From contig NC_073692.1 in the NCBI RefSeq assembly GCF_029784155.1, positions 14,241,752 through 14,305,751 of the forward strand: 64,000 nt of DNA, read 5' to 3'. The position numbers and the translations under genes are program-made. Position 1 is the first letter of the stretch; each line of letters begins with the position of its first letter. This document shows positions 46,988 through 59,482 of the stretch, piece after piece. The DNA is from Uranotaenia lowii. Lineage: Eukaryota > Arthropoda > Insecta > Diptera > Culicidae. The notes beneath the pieces are model-generated. The model searched no databases and was not told the origin of the DNA. It saw only the letters and a list, made by a program, of their open reading frames with translations.

Positions 46988-48649
46988 TTATGACCTCGGG
47001 GTCAAATAAACCCAAATCCCGCTCAACGTTTTAACGCCAACCGAACGTTTATCAATCTGGATGGGCACATCGGTTTTCTGGGAAATTTCCACCGTAAAAT
47101 GCTTCAAAATATAGAACAGGAAACACTTGGCCTGCATCAGCGCCAGTCGGGAACCGATGCAGTTCCGCGGTCCCATCCCGAAGGGCATGTACGCGTTCGG
47201 GTTCAGTTGGTGTCGATTTTCTTCCGAAAAGCGCTCTGGATCGAATCGCAGTGGATTCGGATAGTATTTGGCGTCCAAATGGATAGCCGCCATAGGGATC
47301 TGAATGAGGGTGCCCTTCTCGATGGTGACCTTGGTACCGTCAGAGTTTTCAAAAGTGTACTCTTTGACGCACTTCCGGTTCGTTATGCCGAACGATGTCC
47401 AGCGTCGGAGAGCTTCGGTCACAACCTGGTCCAAGTATTTCATCTGTTGCATGGCTTCGTAGGACAGATTTTTGCCGTTTAAGGTTTCGGTGGTGGCATC
47501 GATTTCCGCACGAAGTTTGTCCTGAATATCAGGATTCAAGGCCAGTTCGTAGATAGTGAAGCTGAGGAAAACTGTGGTAGTTTCGATTCCACCGAAGAAG
47601 AAGGACGCAGCAGCAGCCGCAATGTCTAAGTCAGTCCATTCGCTAGATTTTGCAGTACCGGACGGCGCCTGCAGATGTTCCTGGACAGTCGAGAATCCAG
47701 CACTGTCAAACTTATCATCATTGTGATCTTCTTTAAGTTCATTTTTCCTAGCCTGCAGCAACAAATGGATGAAATCGGGACGAACGATATTGTTTTCTTC
47801 TCGATGTTTGATACTTTTCGACACAGCTTCCTCGTAGAACTCTGCCACTTTCTGAGGCGTTACGCGGATGTTCAGAGCTGTGAACAATTTCTCTGGGAAA
47901 AACGTTATCAAGAAGAACTTGAATCCCTGCAGTCCATCCGTTGCAGTGAGCAACTTTCCAGCTTCCAAAAATTGATTGTCTGGATCGCGAAACGAGTCCA
48001 CCTCTACGCCGAAGGAAATCGATGTAGTTACGTCGTTTCCCAATCTAAAATTAGAAATAAAAATAATTTCAAATTATCTACGAAGAAAAGAAGATTATTT
48101 TCATTACCTCTGGAAGAAATCTTTCATTTCCTTTTCAAACTTTCCTCCGTTCGCGTCTTCCTTCAGTCTCTCCATAGCACCTTCCAAATAATTATACAGC
48201 AGCACCATCATATTGCGCATTTTGCTTCCGGTGAATGCCGGACTCAATCCGGTCCTACCGGGCTTCCAGCGATGACCTTCAGCGAAAAACAATGACCGCC
48301 CCAAGAATGGATCCAACTCCGGAGTTATATTATTAGCATGATCGGTAAAATGATCGAAATCCTTAATCGTTATTTGCTTAATCAACTCCGGATCATGAAT
48401 CAAGTACCCCGGTTTTCGAAACATAAAGAAGCCGGAAAACCGCGCCTCTGGAAACACCCAGTAACCTTCCTGGGCCGCATCCATGGCATGCTTCTGACCG
48501 GAAAATACTGGCCATAGGCTCCCCACCAGAGGCTTCGGTCGCAAGAATGGCACTCCGCGTTTTTCAAAATAATCGTAGGTGGCGACGCTCCATCGATAAA
48601 ACAGATACGCAATAAGCGCGAGCGCGGCCAACGTGATGAACACGCCCAT
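46988..48649 (-). CDS. Cytochrome P450, CYP9 family (gene 2)
   Basis: Exons 48649-48108 and 48044-46988 with a 63-bp intron (GTAATG...TTTAG) in phase 2 at the same place as in its paralogues; 532 residues. Seen: N-terminal anchor ([14 protein letters not shown]), substrate region [12 protein letters not shown] in exon 1, I helix FGGIETTT, K helix EALRRW, DPERF, and haem loop [13 protein letters not shown] with Cys476. After the K helix it has RWTSFG where genes 1 and 3 have KWPP(L/I)G; a Pro-Pro to Thr-Ser change there is unusual and may affect folding or the channel. No stop or frameshift, so it is likely functional as a microsomal monooxygenase with unknown substrate. Confidence 0.95.
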
Positions 48650-50637
48650 GCTTCACAATGACACAAACTTTTTTTATTCAAACGATTTCGCGTACCTATT
48701 CAGAAGCGATCCAAGTAACCAAACTCACGGTCGAGAATAAACTGAGTGAGCTCAACAAATCGGACAAACGCTGCCCCTTGGATGGATCGACAAATGAAAA
48801 TTTTGGACATAGGGAATCGGCACCGATTCCTGTCCGTCGAGTTACTTCGCGAATGAAGTAATATTTGTTTGGATTAAACCACGCCAAAGCTGGCATTAAC
48901 TACCCTTGCGCGAATTCGGCTGTAATCATTCTGAGCTGGAGCAGAGTTTTACAACAGCTCCACCAAAACATCTGTATCATTGATTATTTTTGTACTATAC
49001 GAGATCTCCTCTTCACGCGTTTACACATTAGGCGTTCGATACATTCGACATCATGCATCATCGGTGGGATGACGCAATTTAGTTGTGTTACAGAGTTTCT
49101 TCTTCGATGATAAAACCCAGCTTGGGGATCTCGAGAATCAAACCGAATAATCTATTTTTTTATCTCGATCATTCAATTTCAGATTTCTTCTAATCTGTTA
49201 TTCTAGAACTGTAAACAGCCCATTTTTTTCGAATAACCACTGGATTCTGCTTAAATCTGCCCGGACCTTATGTTAAAATTTTTTAAATCAAATGACAAAA
49301 TGTAGCGTTTAAATTTTGAATCTTTTCGTTTTGTACGCAATCAAGCGTAAATTTTATAAACGATTTGAATCAAAAGTGCTCTGAAAATTTCGTTACGGCC
49401 TCAAATTTTTGCCACAATTAGAAATAAACTCCATCGACATTTTCAAAGTTTGTGTGATTTTTTAAAGAAATTGTAACCCGATGGATTTTTTCTACGAAAT
49501 AGTGAGTTTGATAGGAAAAAGTCTTCTATTGCACTCCGCTAATTTATAGCGATAATTTGTTGTTTTGAAATTTACAAAAATACACAGTACTATACGAGAA
49601 AAAATGGTAGATGTTTCACTGTCTTGTGTTTAACTGAATCACTGAAAATTTATAATATAACCTCTTTTCACATTTCTAAGTCTGCAACGATAAGTTCTGA
49701 ATTAAAAATTTAATCTTTTATCTGCTTCTTTATATGATTGATTTTTTTCTAATAAGTGTCCTGACATCCGGTACTTGAAAAAATTACAAGTGACTTTGAA
49801 ATTTCTCACCTCATTTGTTCGAGATAGTTTCAAACTATGGGTTACGGAAAAAAATGTGAGTTTTGTCAAGTTAGAGAGCAATAAGCGGATTTTTTTTATA
49901 TTAAAACTTTCCTATTTTTCTTTCCATTTGTTTTTGGAAAGTTTAATTCTGGTTTGAAAAGTGCAATTTGAATTTTGAATTCCGAATTTTAGATGGAACC
50001 CCATCTCAGAATCATTACTGAACTTTGGCTTCCTTTTGTATTTTACCCGGTTTTGCCTGTCTGGCCACCCTAAAAACTACCAAATTATTTAGAAAAAATA
50101 TGTTTTTGTTCATTAGAACGTTTACGATTTAACAAAAAAATCAGATAGATCACAGTAGCGAGAAATAGAATTTTTGAAAAGTATTATCATTTAACATAGA
50201 CTTTACACTAAATTTTTTTAGGCTCCATGTTTGTTGTTAAATTTTAGATTTATAACCTGATGAACCTAAGTTTTTTGACGGAAATTCCATACATATCTGA
50301 TGCTTTCTCGCTCATCTGAAGTATCTAGGCCAGGGAATTCCGGGAAATTTGGATACATTCCCTTGCAAACTCCTCTTCGTATAGATCGTTGAAATCCATT
50401 ACGGACATTTAGTGTATTCTTTCAAACATATTCAGGAATTTTGGGTGATTCTATTAAAACAACGGGAACTCGAGTAATGTAAATTTCGTCAGCCGCTTTA
50501 CCAATTTGATAATGATTTTTGTTGCACTAACTAATTCCGCCTTTTCAAGTCTTGGGCAAACTGCAAACAATTTTCCGAAGAACATATTTTTTATGTCCTG
50601 TCACTACAAAGGGTTGCTTCGATCCTCTATTAGTATG
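48650..50637. other. Upstream of P450 gene 2, no other gene seen
   Basis: AT-rich apart from the first few hundred bases. No convincing TATA and initiator pair was found for gene 2 (TCATTG near 48659 is a possible initiator). Short frames only. Confidence 0.4.
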
Positions 50638-50976
50638 ATTAAACGATTTGTACCAATAAGAGCAAGTTCACTGGTGTTGGGAAAAAGTGGTAGAAATTTT
50701 GATATTTTGAAAATTTTACAATGCAAAAATGTTTTCAAGATCTCGGGGCGTTGTATTTTTTTACAACACTGTTTCTATTTCAGCCGTATGTGATAGAAAT
50801 ATTGCTATTTTTGCATCACAGCATGCGAAAATACAACACATGTTGTAAAAAAACTTGAAGGCCACAGATCTTGAAAATGTTTTTGTATGGCAAAATTTTC
50901 AAAATGTGCCGTAAGTGTCAAAATTTCTACCACTTTTTCCCAACACCAGTGAACTTGCTGCAAATCGTTTAAATTT
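50638..50976. mobile_element. MITE copy 1 with AGAGCAAGTTCACT ends
   Basis: Inverted repeats begin (T)AAACGATTTG and, about 10 bp further in, GCAAGTTCACTGGTGTTGGG, reversed at the right end (to 50976). The inside has a second inverted region around TTGCATCACAGCATGCGAAA. It has no coding capacity. Confidence 0.75.
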
Positions 50977-50977
50977 T

Positions 50978-51267
50978 CTGGTGTTGGGAAAAAGTGGTAG
51001 AAATTTTATTACTTTCGGCACAATTTGAAAATTTTTCCATGCAAAAACTTTTTTAAGATCTGTGGCCTTTAAGTTTTTTAACAACACGTGTTGTAGTTTC
51101 GCATGCTGTGATGCAAAAATAGCAATATTTCCATCACATACGGCTGAAATAGAAATAGTGCCATTAAAAAATACAACGCCTAAAGATCTCGAAAACATTT
51201 TTGCATGGTGAAATTTTCAAAATGTCAAAATTTCTACCACTTTTTTCCAACACCAATGAACTTGCTC
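50978..51267. mobile_element. MITE copy 2, inverted relative to copy 1
   Basis: Left end CTGGTGTTGGGAAAAAGTGG, right end reversed and reaching CTTGCTCT. The core reads GTTTCGCATGCTGTGATGCA, the reverse of copy 1, so it is in the opposite orientation. The left end lacks the AGAGCAAGTTCA extension. No coding capacity. Confidence 0.7.
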
Positions 51268-51285
51268 TAAACACTCGAAACGGTT

Positions 51286-51586
51286 AGAGCAAGTTCACTC
51301 GTGTTGGAAGAAAGTGGTAGACATTTTGACACTTGTAGCACATTTTAAAAATTTTACAATGCAAAACATTTTTCAAGATCTGCTGCCGTCAAATTTCTTT
51401 ACAACACTGTTTCTATTTCAGGCGTATCTGATATAAATCCAACTATTTTTGCATCACAGCATGTAAATATAGACATAGTGTTGTAAAAAAATTTGACGGC
51501 CGCAGATCTTGAAAAAAAATTGACATTGTAAAATTTTCGAAATGTGCTTGAAGTGTCAAAATTTCTTCCACGAGTGAACTTGCTCT
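51286..51586. mobile_element. MITE copy 3
   Basis: Both ends carry AGAGCAAGTTCACTCGTG (51286 onward and reversed to 51586). The core is related to copy 1 (GCATCACAGCATGTAAATAT). More diverged than copies 1 and 2 are from each other. No coding capacity. Confidence 0.75.
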
Positions 51587-52252
51587 TGAAGGTGCGCCAT
51601 GAGCGGCTCGAACCATCTTTGCGAAACCTTTGCAGTTCCGTAAGAAGTATTCAAAAGTTTGCGAACATTATTGTATCAACTTGTATAAGTATTACGTTCA
51701 GTTTTTACTAAAAATTGGGTGAAGAAAACCGATTTAATATAGCCGGAAATTAAAGGGACTGGTGTTAAAATGCGATACAGAATGAAAAAAAATGAATTGT
51801 TTTTCAATAGATGTACGTCATGCTGGCTGAGAAGCATTAAATTTAATAAAACACCGTTACAGAATGGGTTATTGAAACTCACTGATGTGCTAGCTGAACT
51901 ATGAAGTGATTTTCTATACAAGTGTATTTATTCACCTCACTGACTTAGATCCAATCACCTAAAAAAATCTTGACAGTGTTATCAAGCTGCACCTTCAAAA
52001 CGAAACAAAACAACATAACCATATTTTTGCAATATTATAAACAACTGGGATGAGTGTCTCCTTCCGCCAAAGCTTAATAACAAAACAAGAAACGATAAAT
52101 TAATGTGGCTTCTTTTCACAAACAATACATATTGATTCTAAATAAAAACACATGGTATGACGATGAAATGTGGTCTCCCACGCCTACTTTGTGCGTTTTT
52201 CATTGAAGCCGAACTTTAATTAAGACAAAAAAAATATCATAGGTAACGAATG
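51587..52252. other. Intergenic DNA between MITEs and P450 gene 3
   Basis: No gene or repeat recognised. Confidence 0.4.
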
Positions 52253-52258
52253 TTTATT
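52253..52258 (-). promoter_or_regulatory. Likely poly-A signal of P450 gene 3
   Basis: AATAAA on the minus strand about 50 bp past the stop at 52308. Confidence 0.6.
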
Positions 52259-52307
52259 TTAAATTTCTCATAAACAGTAACCGATCGCAAAACGTGCATG
52301 AAACTCA

Positions 52308-53957
52308 TCATCGTGGAACAAAATTAAACCAAAATCCACCACGCGCGGTCATCGCGGTGGAGCTTGGATCCAACTCAACCGGAACCATCATTTTGGGGGA
52401 AAACTCTACCACGAAATTTACCATCAGATGATACAGCACGCACTTGACCTGCGCCAAAGCCAACCGGGACCCGATACAGTTCCGGGGTCCCACTCCGAAG
52501 GGCAAATACGTCGATTGGTTGATCAAGTGGCGATTTTCCGGAGAAAATCTAGTTGGTAGAAAGTTGTTGGGTTCCGAGAAATATTTTGGATCTCGATGAA
52601 ACGAAACGATGGGTATCTGTACTACTTGACCCTTAGCGATGGTGAACTTGGAACCATCCAGATCTTTTAAAGTGTAAGGTCGATTGCAAACACGATTGGT
52701 TACTCCGATTGGTGGCCATTTTCGGAGGGTTTCCGAAACCACGGCATCGAGGAATGGCATGGTCTGGAGTACTTCGTAGGTTAGTTTACTTTTTCCCAGG
52801 TTTTTGTGGGTGGTATCAATTTCGCACAAAAGTTTTTCCTGAATTTCAAGGTTTAATGCCAGCTCATAAAGGGCAAAGCATAAGGTGGAGGTTGTGGTTT
52901 CGATTCCGGCGAAAATGAACGCTCCAGCCATTGCTGCGATGTCCAAATCAGTGAATCGACTGTTTTCGATTGATCCGGTGAGGTGTTCCTGAACCGTTGA
53001 AAATCCTACGCTGTTCAGCTGGTCATCAGCTTGATCAGTCACTAATAGGTTCTTACGAGCTTGCATGAATAGATGGATAAAATCTGGACGTTTGATATTA
53101 TTCTTCTCTCGATGATCTATAGTTTTGTTGATAACATTTACGTAGAAGTCGGTGCAACTCTTTGGCATGAATCTTATTCCAAATAACCGAAACAAGTTGG
53201 CAGGCAAAACTGTCAACAGGAAGAACTTGAGGCCTTGAAATCCACTAGTTGCAGCCAAACGTAATCCTTGTTGGTAGTAATCATTCCCGGGATCGTGGAT
53301 GGAATCGATGTCAACACCGAACGAAACCGATGCCATGACATCATTACCAAGCCTTAAAACAAACAAAAATTGTAGAAGCTATCCAAGAACAATAACATTG
53401 CATTCACAAATTTACTTGGAGATAAGATCTTTTGCTTCTCGTTCGGATTTTCCTCCACCAGCATCAACCAACAAACGCTTCGTTGCGTTCTCCATGTAAG
53501 TGTCGATCAGCCCGAACATATTGCGCATTTTACTGCCCGTAAATGCTGGACTCTGTCCCGATCGAGCTTCTCTCCAAAGCTGGTCACCGGAAAAGAACAG
53601 AGCTCGCCCCAAAAGAGGATCGATCTCGATCGGGCACACATTGGCATGGTCCGGAAAATTATCAAAATCTTTAATTGTGATCTGTTTTACGAGTTCCGGA
53701 TCGTGGAGCAAAACCGTTGGTTTACGAAATTCAAAGTATCCTGAGAACTTACGATCGGGAAAACGGCGATAGCCCCGGGTGATCACGTCCGTTGGGTGAA
53801 TCCGACGGAAAAATACTGGCCAAAGACTACCCAACAATGGGTATGGTTCTACGAATGCAACTCCCTTCTTTTTGAAATATCTGTATGTCCCAGTGCTCCA
53901 GTGATAGAGCAACGAAACGACGATCAGCAGCGCGGTGAGCCACTCGAACCAACCCAT
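52308..53957 (-). CDS. Cytochrome P450, CYP9 family (gene 3)
   Basis: Exons 53957-53416 and 53352-52308 with a 63-bp intron (GTAAAT...TTAAG) in phase 2, giving K-LGND at the junction where gene 1 has R-IGND and gene 2 has R-LGND; 528 residues. Seen: N-terminal anchor (LTALLIVVSLLYHW), [13 protein letters not shown] helix FAGIETTT, K helix ETLRKWPP, a PTRF variant in place of PERF, and haem loop YLPFGVGPRNCIG with Cys473. No break. Its promoter is the clearest of the three (TATA about 28 bp before an ATCAGTT initiator). ER monooxygenase by family; substrate unknown. Confidence 0.95.
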
Positions 53958-53977
53958 AGCGAGCGAATGCCTATAGG

Positions 53978-54011
53978 CAACTGATGGATTGCCGCATTCT
54001 CATGCTATACT
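53978..54011 (-). promoter_or_regulatory. Core promoter of P450 gene 3
   Basis: On the minus strand AGTATAGC (54011-54004) lies about 28 bp before CATCAGTTG (53986-53978), a good arthropod initiator with start at about 53982. The 5' UTR would be about 24 nt. Confidence 0.6.
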
Positions 54012-54589
54012 GCGTTCTCTCATCTGTGATTCAAAGCGTTGAAAAAGTGATAAGCGGTCGATTTGTTTTTAAACTAGCTTTTTTCATAGGACCTACTTTA
54101 TGGCTGGTTACTTAGTACACAAGTTGCTTGAGATGAACATTGTCTATTGAGTCGCTCATTGATCACATGCATTTGACGAATCATGACGTTTTACGACCAC
54201 ACCAGTTGTAGGAGTATACATCATAAAATTTTCGAACAGATTTCGCATCTTGAAAATGTGTTACTTTAAAAGACATCCTATTAGAACGACGGCCCAACTC
54301 TTTGAATTTGAATCATCGCACACAGGGGGAAACGATACAAAAAAATTATTAACATTGTTTACGGCAAAACTAATCGTTTTAGACCTATAGTATCTTGGGG
54401 ACATTCTACCTATACATTACAAGTAGTGATTAAAGTGATTAAATGACCTAGTAAGTAGTGAGATAGAAAAAATATTATTTGTAATTTTCCTTCCAGAGCT
54501 GTCATGTCTTTAGCAAGTTTTTAGATTGTAAAAATTGTATTCATTTTGTTGAAGACGTCAACATCGTAGATGCTAACCAGATGGGTTTG
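54012..54589. other. Upstream DNA of P450 gene 3, no gene seen
   Basis: AT-rich; no frame or repeat of note. Confidence 0.4.
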
Positions 54590-55792
54590 ATGGGTTCAAA
54601 AAATCTTTTTATCATAGCTTCTAGGTGGAGTTTGGATATCCTAGTATCAAATGGACGATCTAAGATCAACCGTAAGAAACTGTTTTGCATCCTTTGAAGT
54701 CACTACGCAAGATGAAGGAGGGATCAGTTTAGGGGATTGCCTGTGCAGGAACAGTATTGTTCGGTTTTTGGAGGCGTTGATTTTTATTTTCCACTTGGTG
54801 ATATAGTCAATAAAGGCGTCGTTTAAGTATGTTCGTCATTTCGCGTGGTTTTCGCTCCTTGACGGCAATGTATAGGCAATACAGAAGAGGGCCTAGCAGT
54901 CTGCCCTGCGAGACACCAGCCGGGATGGTAAAAGTTCTCCGATCAACGATACCCTGAACGTCCTTTGTTGAAGATAAATGATTTTTATAAGATGTACTGG
55001 AAAATTGAATGAGCAGAGCTTACACACAAGTCCTTTGAGCTAGACGTTTTCAAAGGCTTTTTCGACGTCTAACAAATCCATCGCTGTTGATTTTGATACA
55101 GCAATGTTTCTTCTGATAGTTTTCATCACTGTAACCGGTTGATGAGTGGTAGAATTGCCATGCCTAAAACCAAACTGTTCAGTATGTTATGGCCTTCCAC
55201 AAACTGTTGCAGACGGTTTAGTATTAGCTTTTCGAATAATGTTCCCAGCGCCGAGAGGAGGCTAATAGGTCGGTAGCTTGAAGGCAAGGTAGGGTCTTTT
55301 CTGGGTTTAAAAAAAGGAACAATCTTACCATCTTCCAGATGCTTGGATAGTAGTGCAATTTCAGGATCAGAGCTTAATAATACATAGACTTTGTTGTTTA
55401 GCATTTTTAGTATAATATTGAAGCTTCCATCAAACCCGGGGGCCTTTATGTTCTTGGTGACCTTTAGCGCTGAACATATTTGTTCTACAGAGAGTTCTTC
55501 TTCTTGGAGTAATGTTCAAAGGGAGTTATCAAGGGCGTGGACTGTGGACACATTGAGTAACCTGACGATAAAATAAACTAACTATGTTCTAACTAAGCAA
55601 GTGCGAAGAGGCAATACTATTTCCTATCCCATACGCTTTCTCTCCGGGTGAGATGGGCAGACCATCGCTATCCTTGAGTGGGGGAATCGGTTTAGGGTGT
55701 GTTTTCAAAAACTTATCTGCCTTCCAGTTTATCAAAATACTGCTCATTGAAAGTGAGTCGTTTGAAAGAATTTCTTTGATACTATGCATCAA
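54590..55792 (-). pseudogene. Decayed jockey-type reverse transcriptase
   Basis: On the minus strand several frames carry RT blocks in the right order: HLEDGKIVPFFKPRKD, SSYRPISLLSALGTLFEKL, ILNRLQQF (55126-55404), then FxDVEKAF-like LLDVEKAFENV near 55060, and GVSQGRLLGPLLY near 54930. The upstream frame at 55589-55792 may be the region before RT. Stops and frameshifts separate the blocks. This is a remnant of a different LINE from that at 41722-45122. Confidence 0.8.
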
Positions 55793-57201
55793 TTCAACGA
55801 AAGCATTTTAATGAAATGGCAACTGAATTGAAAGAAAGACCGCTTACGAAATCGCCTGTCGATAAAAAAACAACTTTGTTTATTGAACAAAACATGACGC
55901 ATTGAGATAAATTTTGAATGGCCCTAGAAAGATAGCTCATAGCGAGTTAGGGTTAATTTGTATTCTTGATTGATAATATGACAGAACTTAGTCTAGTAAT
56001 TGAAAATAATAATACGCCAGTTGTTCGTTGAACATGTGTTTCACTGACGATGCCAATATCGCTATTATTGTAGCTAATGAAGTAGCAATTCATTACATAA
56101 AAAAGCTGAAATAACTGAATAACCATTCTTAACCTCAACATGCAAGGAATTGTAAAAGATAGTGTTGCTTGACTAATACAAAGTTTGCATAAACCATAAA
56201 ATTCACGATCAATTTAAGGAAGTGTTTTCGCGTTTTTTGGCTTATTTATTCGAATATTTAACCTAAGCATGGTAAAACTCTGAAAACCAGAAGAACCTAA
56301 TGCAACCTGACTCTGATTTTGCGTCCAATTTCTTCCTGTTGCATAAATATTTTCTAGAAGTGTGCTCGCTCACTCACATTGAAGAGAAACTGAGTTGAGA
56401 GCCAAACTCACTGAGAGCGTGTTCAACTGTTCGAGAGAGTGAGGGTGGGGAAAGATTGAGAAGACAGTAGCATTTATATATGAAATAGCATACATAATAG
56501 TGATTTGGATTACTAAACATACAAGAATCTGCTGGAATCAAATATGTGTCTATAGCAAGATTCAAAATTTCTAACAGTTGTTCTTTGCTCAAAAATTAAA
56601 AAGAGAAAGTAATTTTAATTGCTCTGATTTATGTTGTGATTTAAAACTTCAAGGATAGATTTTTTGAAGATTCGAAGTCTGGTGATTTCATTTCAAGGTC
56701 TCTGGTAATTCATACATCATGATTGAGGTCCGTCATACGATCGCATCCATGTTGAGCTATAATTCCCTCAAGAGTTATTACTGACCATACGAGACATAAT
56801 GTTTGGAAAATAAGAAATAACATTGGCATCCATAAAATCATGATACGAAAGGGACATATAATTTGCTCAGCGCTTTAGGCATGTGTTGATCTATTAACCG
56901 ATGTTATAACGCAATTCAAGAAAAGATAAAACCCAGCATATGATAAAGTAGAGCAATTTTTTTTTCTTGAACTTCAAGTTTTTCACTTTTCTCTTTTTTT
57001 TCTGAGAAGAGGGTGATTGTGTGGCCCAAGCAACTGGGAACACAGTGATGTATATAATACGACATGCCGTGCACGCCCATCCATCAAGCGCGCCATGAAT
57101 ATCAATCGCTAATGCAACGGGCCTCTTGAATATCAACCTGTCTATGAGGCCCAGTATGAGTCAGTTCATTAACATCCTCGACCTGCCACATTGTGACACA
57201 C
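55793..57201. other. Intron DNA without recognised genes
   Basis: AT-rich to 56880. A GC-richer block at 57000-57130 has an open minus-strand frame of 80 codons (GALDGWACTACRIIYITVF) without recognisable homologues and without clear splice sites; probably part of a repeat. Confidence 0.4.
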
Positions 57202-58387
57202 ACAATTACAATTTTGAAAATATCTAAATTGTACGACAATAAACACATTATCTGTAAATTCCACCACACAGCGTTCAAGCGGACTCTAGTTTTAATATTA
57301 AGGAGTTTGGATAGCCTCAGAAAGATTGTAAGGCCCTATTAATATCGTTTAAAAGTTTTGAAAAAATCACCAAATCATGTAAACATCATAATTGAAATTA
57401 TACTTTCACAACAATTTCAACCATTGGTATCTTGAATTCTATTTCAAATCCTTCGTGCATCCATCAAAAATTATTAAAATTTGCATACTGGTACATACCT
57501 TTGCAAATTATGTAACATATCGAAAGTTTCCAGAACAGGGTATATTTTTTAAAAATTAAACCAAATCCATATATGAAATCCAAATATATTTAAATTGGCA
57601 ACGTGCTTTGTATTTGTGAAATTCATCAGTTATGAAAAACAAGACAGATTTTGCATTTGGGTAGTAGAATTAAACTAGAACCGGTTTGGTACTGACCAAT
57701 CTCTCAGAATTAAAAAAAAAATGTTTACTTAAAGAAGGTGCAATGATTAAAAACAATCAAGTTCGTGTTCATCCTGTTTAAAGAAGTCTTTTCTAATACA
57801 GTTGTCAAATCAGAATAGTGGAAAGTTTGAAAATAGTTGGGTTGAGTTGATGTTAAGGTCCGTACTTTGTAAAATTCATATTTTTGAAAAAATTATTCTT
57901 TCAAATGTGCAAAGCTTGTAACCGTTACATTTTCCAACAATTCCATTCTGCAGTTTTTCTTAATTTGTCTATCCACTATTTCTAGGGAGAACGGTGAACT
58001 TGGAAACTTTGAAAAATGACTTTAATTTTTTTTAAATTTGGAAACCATAAAATTGACTTGATGTCCGTTGTAGTCACGTGATTTAACATTTTTGGGATGA
58101 ATAAACCGAAGAGGTTATAAATTTCTTGAAAACATACATAAAATAAGAGGGACAATTCTACTATTTTTCAAATGGAGTGAAATTTTTAAAGTTATGCAAG
58201 TAATAAAAATGACTTATTAAGATGAATCTACACTCGATGTAACCAGAGCAAACTTTTTTGTCAAAGTGTTTTCAGAAATCTGTTGTAATTTTTTTTAATA
58301 CTCCTGATAAAAAAATCTTTGTGGCCCGCCCGCCAATCTCATTTCTGAAATTTGGCCCGCCTGTTGAAAATGTTGGGCACCCATGTG
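57202..58387 (-). mobile_element. hAT-like non-autonomous element, one end missing
   Basis: Matches the element at 61412-62804 in the opposite orientation: TTCAAGCGGACTCTAGTTTT at 57278, a shared region around 57840-57870 (AAGGTCCGTACTTTG), and the end GGCCCGCCTGTTGAAAATGT followed by GGGCACCCATG. The end that should carry the second inverted repeat is missing near 57200. It has no transposase. Confidence 0.75.
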
Positions 58388-59118
58388 GTAGAGTATAGAA
58401 TTTGCATCTGATATTCATCTTCTTCTATTCCTTACAAGTGAGGTTATTTTGAAAATTTGCATAAAAAAATTATGGACTTGAAATGAGTTTTCCAGGTTTT
58501 CATTTGAGTCCCGAGACTGGATTTTTATAATCGATCATTTTAGTAGGTCATTGGTATTTCAATTCGAATTGTACAGAGTAGAACATTTCGGCTATGTTCT
58601 TGATATGCACGGATTACGTTATGATAATCATAATTTTCCTCCTAATTTTGATTTAGATAACGATAATAATCAAAATCAGAACGCAGTATAAGGATTCAGG
58701 TTCAGGATTTGGGATCAGAATCAAGATCAATCTTACGGTATGAGTCCAAGATTGATCACAATCTAGGTTTCAGAAAAAGGTTCGGAATCCAGGACCGAGG
58801 GGGACCGAATAGGATCTAGGAACAGGATAAGAATCAAAATAAGGATGGAATTCAGGATCATTTTCCACATCAGCATACTAATCTCGTTTCGGATCAGAGT
58901 AAAGATTAGGATTAGGGTCAGGAATTGTATCAGTTTCCGTTATACGATAAGAGTCGGGTTCCGGATCAGGATCAGGAGAAGATCCAGAAGCTAATCTTAA
59001 GACATTTTGTATAAGTTTTTTGTAATTTGCGAAGTACGTTGAATTTTGTTTTCCTTTTTTAGCTTAGCTCACTTTTAACAACTGAATAAAAATTCAATTA
59101 TCTATCTCTGCATTTCAG
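58388..59118. repeat. Intron end with a decayed GGATCA repeat
   Basis: From about 58690 to 58995 the DNA is full of GGATCAGGATCAGGA-like hexamers, diverged. The last 120 bp hold the branch and acceptor region of the giant intron. Confidence 0.6.
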
Positions 59119-59423
59119 AAAAATGGAAACCATCCAAGATCGGGTTGACCGACCTCTTTCGGGCCCTGCAAATCGCCCTGGAAGCTGGCATGGAGGAACC
59201 CCGCACCCAGCTGAATGGTGCCATGGTGATTCTGGACATGGATGGCCTATCGCTGACCCAGATCATGCAGTTCACGCCTCGTTTTGCGGCCCTGGTCGTC
59301 GAGTGGGTCCAGGAATGCACGGCCCTCCGACTGAAGGGAGTTCACGTAGTTAACAACTCGTACCTGTTCAACATGCTTTACACCATCTTCAAGCCATTCT
59401 TGTCCGAGAAACTGCGGAAAAGG
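59119..59423 (+). CDS. CRAL-TRIO gene, exon C
   Basis: Core of the CRAL-TRIO domain: [77 protein letters not shown]. The strand [13 protein letters not shown] and the helix [12 protein letters not shown] are standard for the lipid-binding pocket. The frame is closed by a GTAAGA donor, phase 0. Confidence 0.95.
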
Positions 59424-59482
59424 GTAAGATCTCTTTTGGATGCCATAAAAATGTGAAATCATAAGTAAATTTTTACCTAAAG

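Larger units (their letters stand above)
25451..59118 (+). other. Giant intron (33.7 kb) of the CRAL-TRIO gene
   Basis: Donor GTAAGT at 25451, acceptor TTTCAG ending at 59118, phase 1. It holds three P450 genes on the opposite strand, an intact non-LTR retrotransposon, two large simple-repeat arrays, a palindrome and several TIR elements. The joined reading frame and the conserved GKKWKPSK across the junction support one gene; two separate incomplete genes would have to match in phase by chance. Confidence 0.85.

Noticed and set aside
57000..57136. Minus-strand frame GALDGWACTACRIIYITVF as an exon
   Set aside because: No homology, no clear splice sites, and it sits among repeats.
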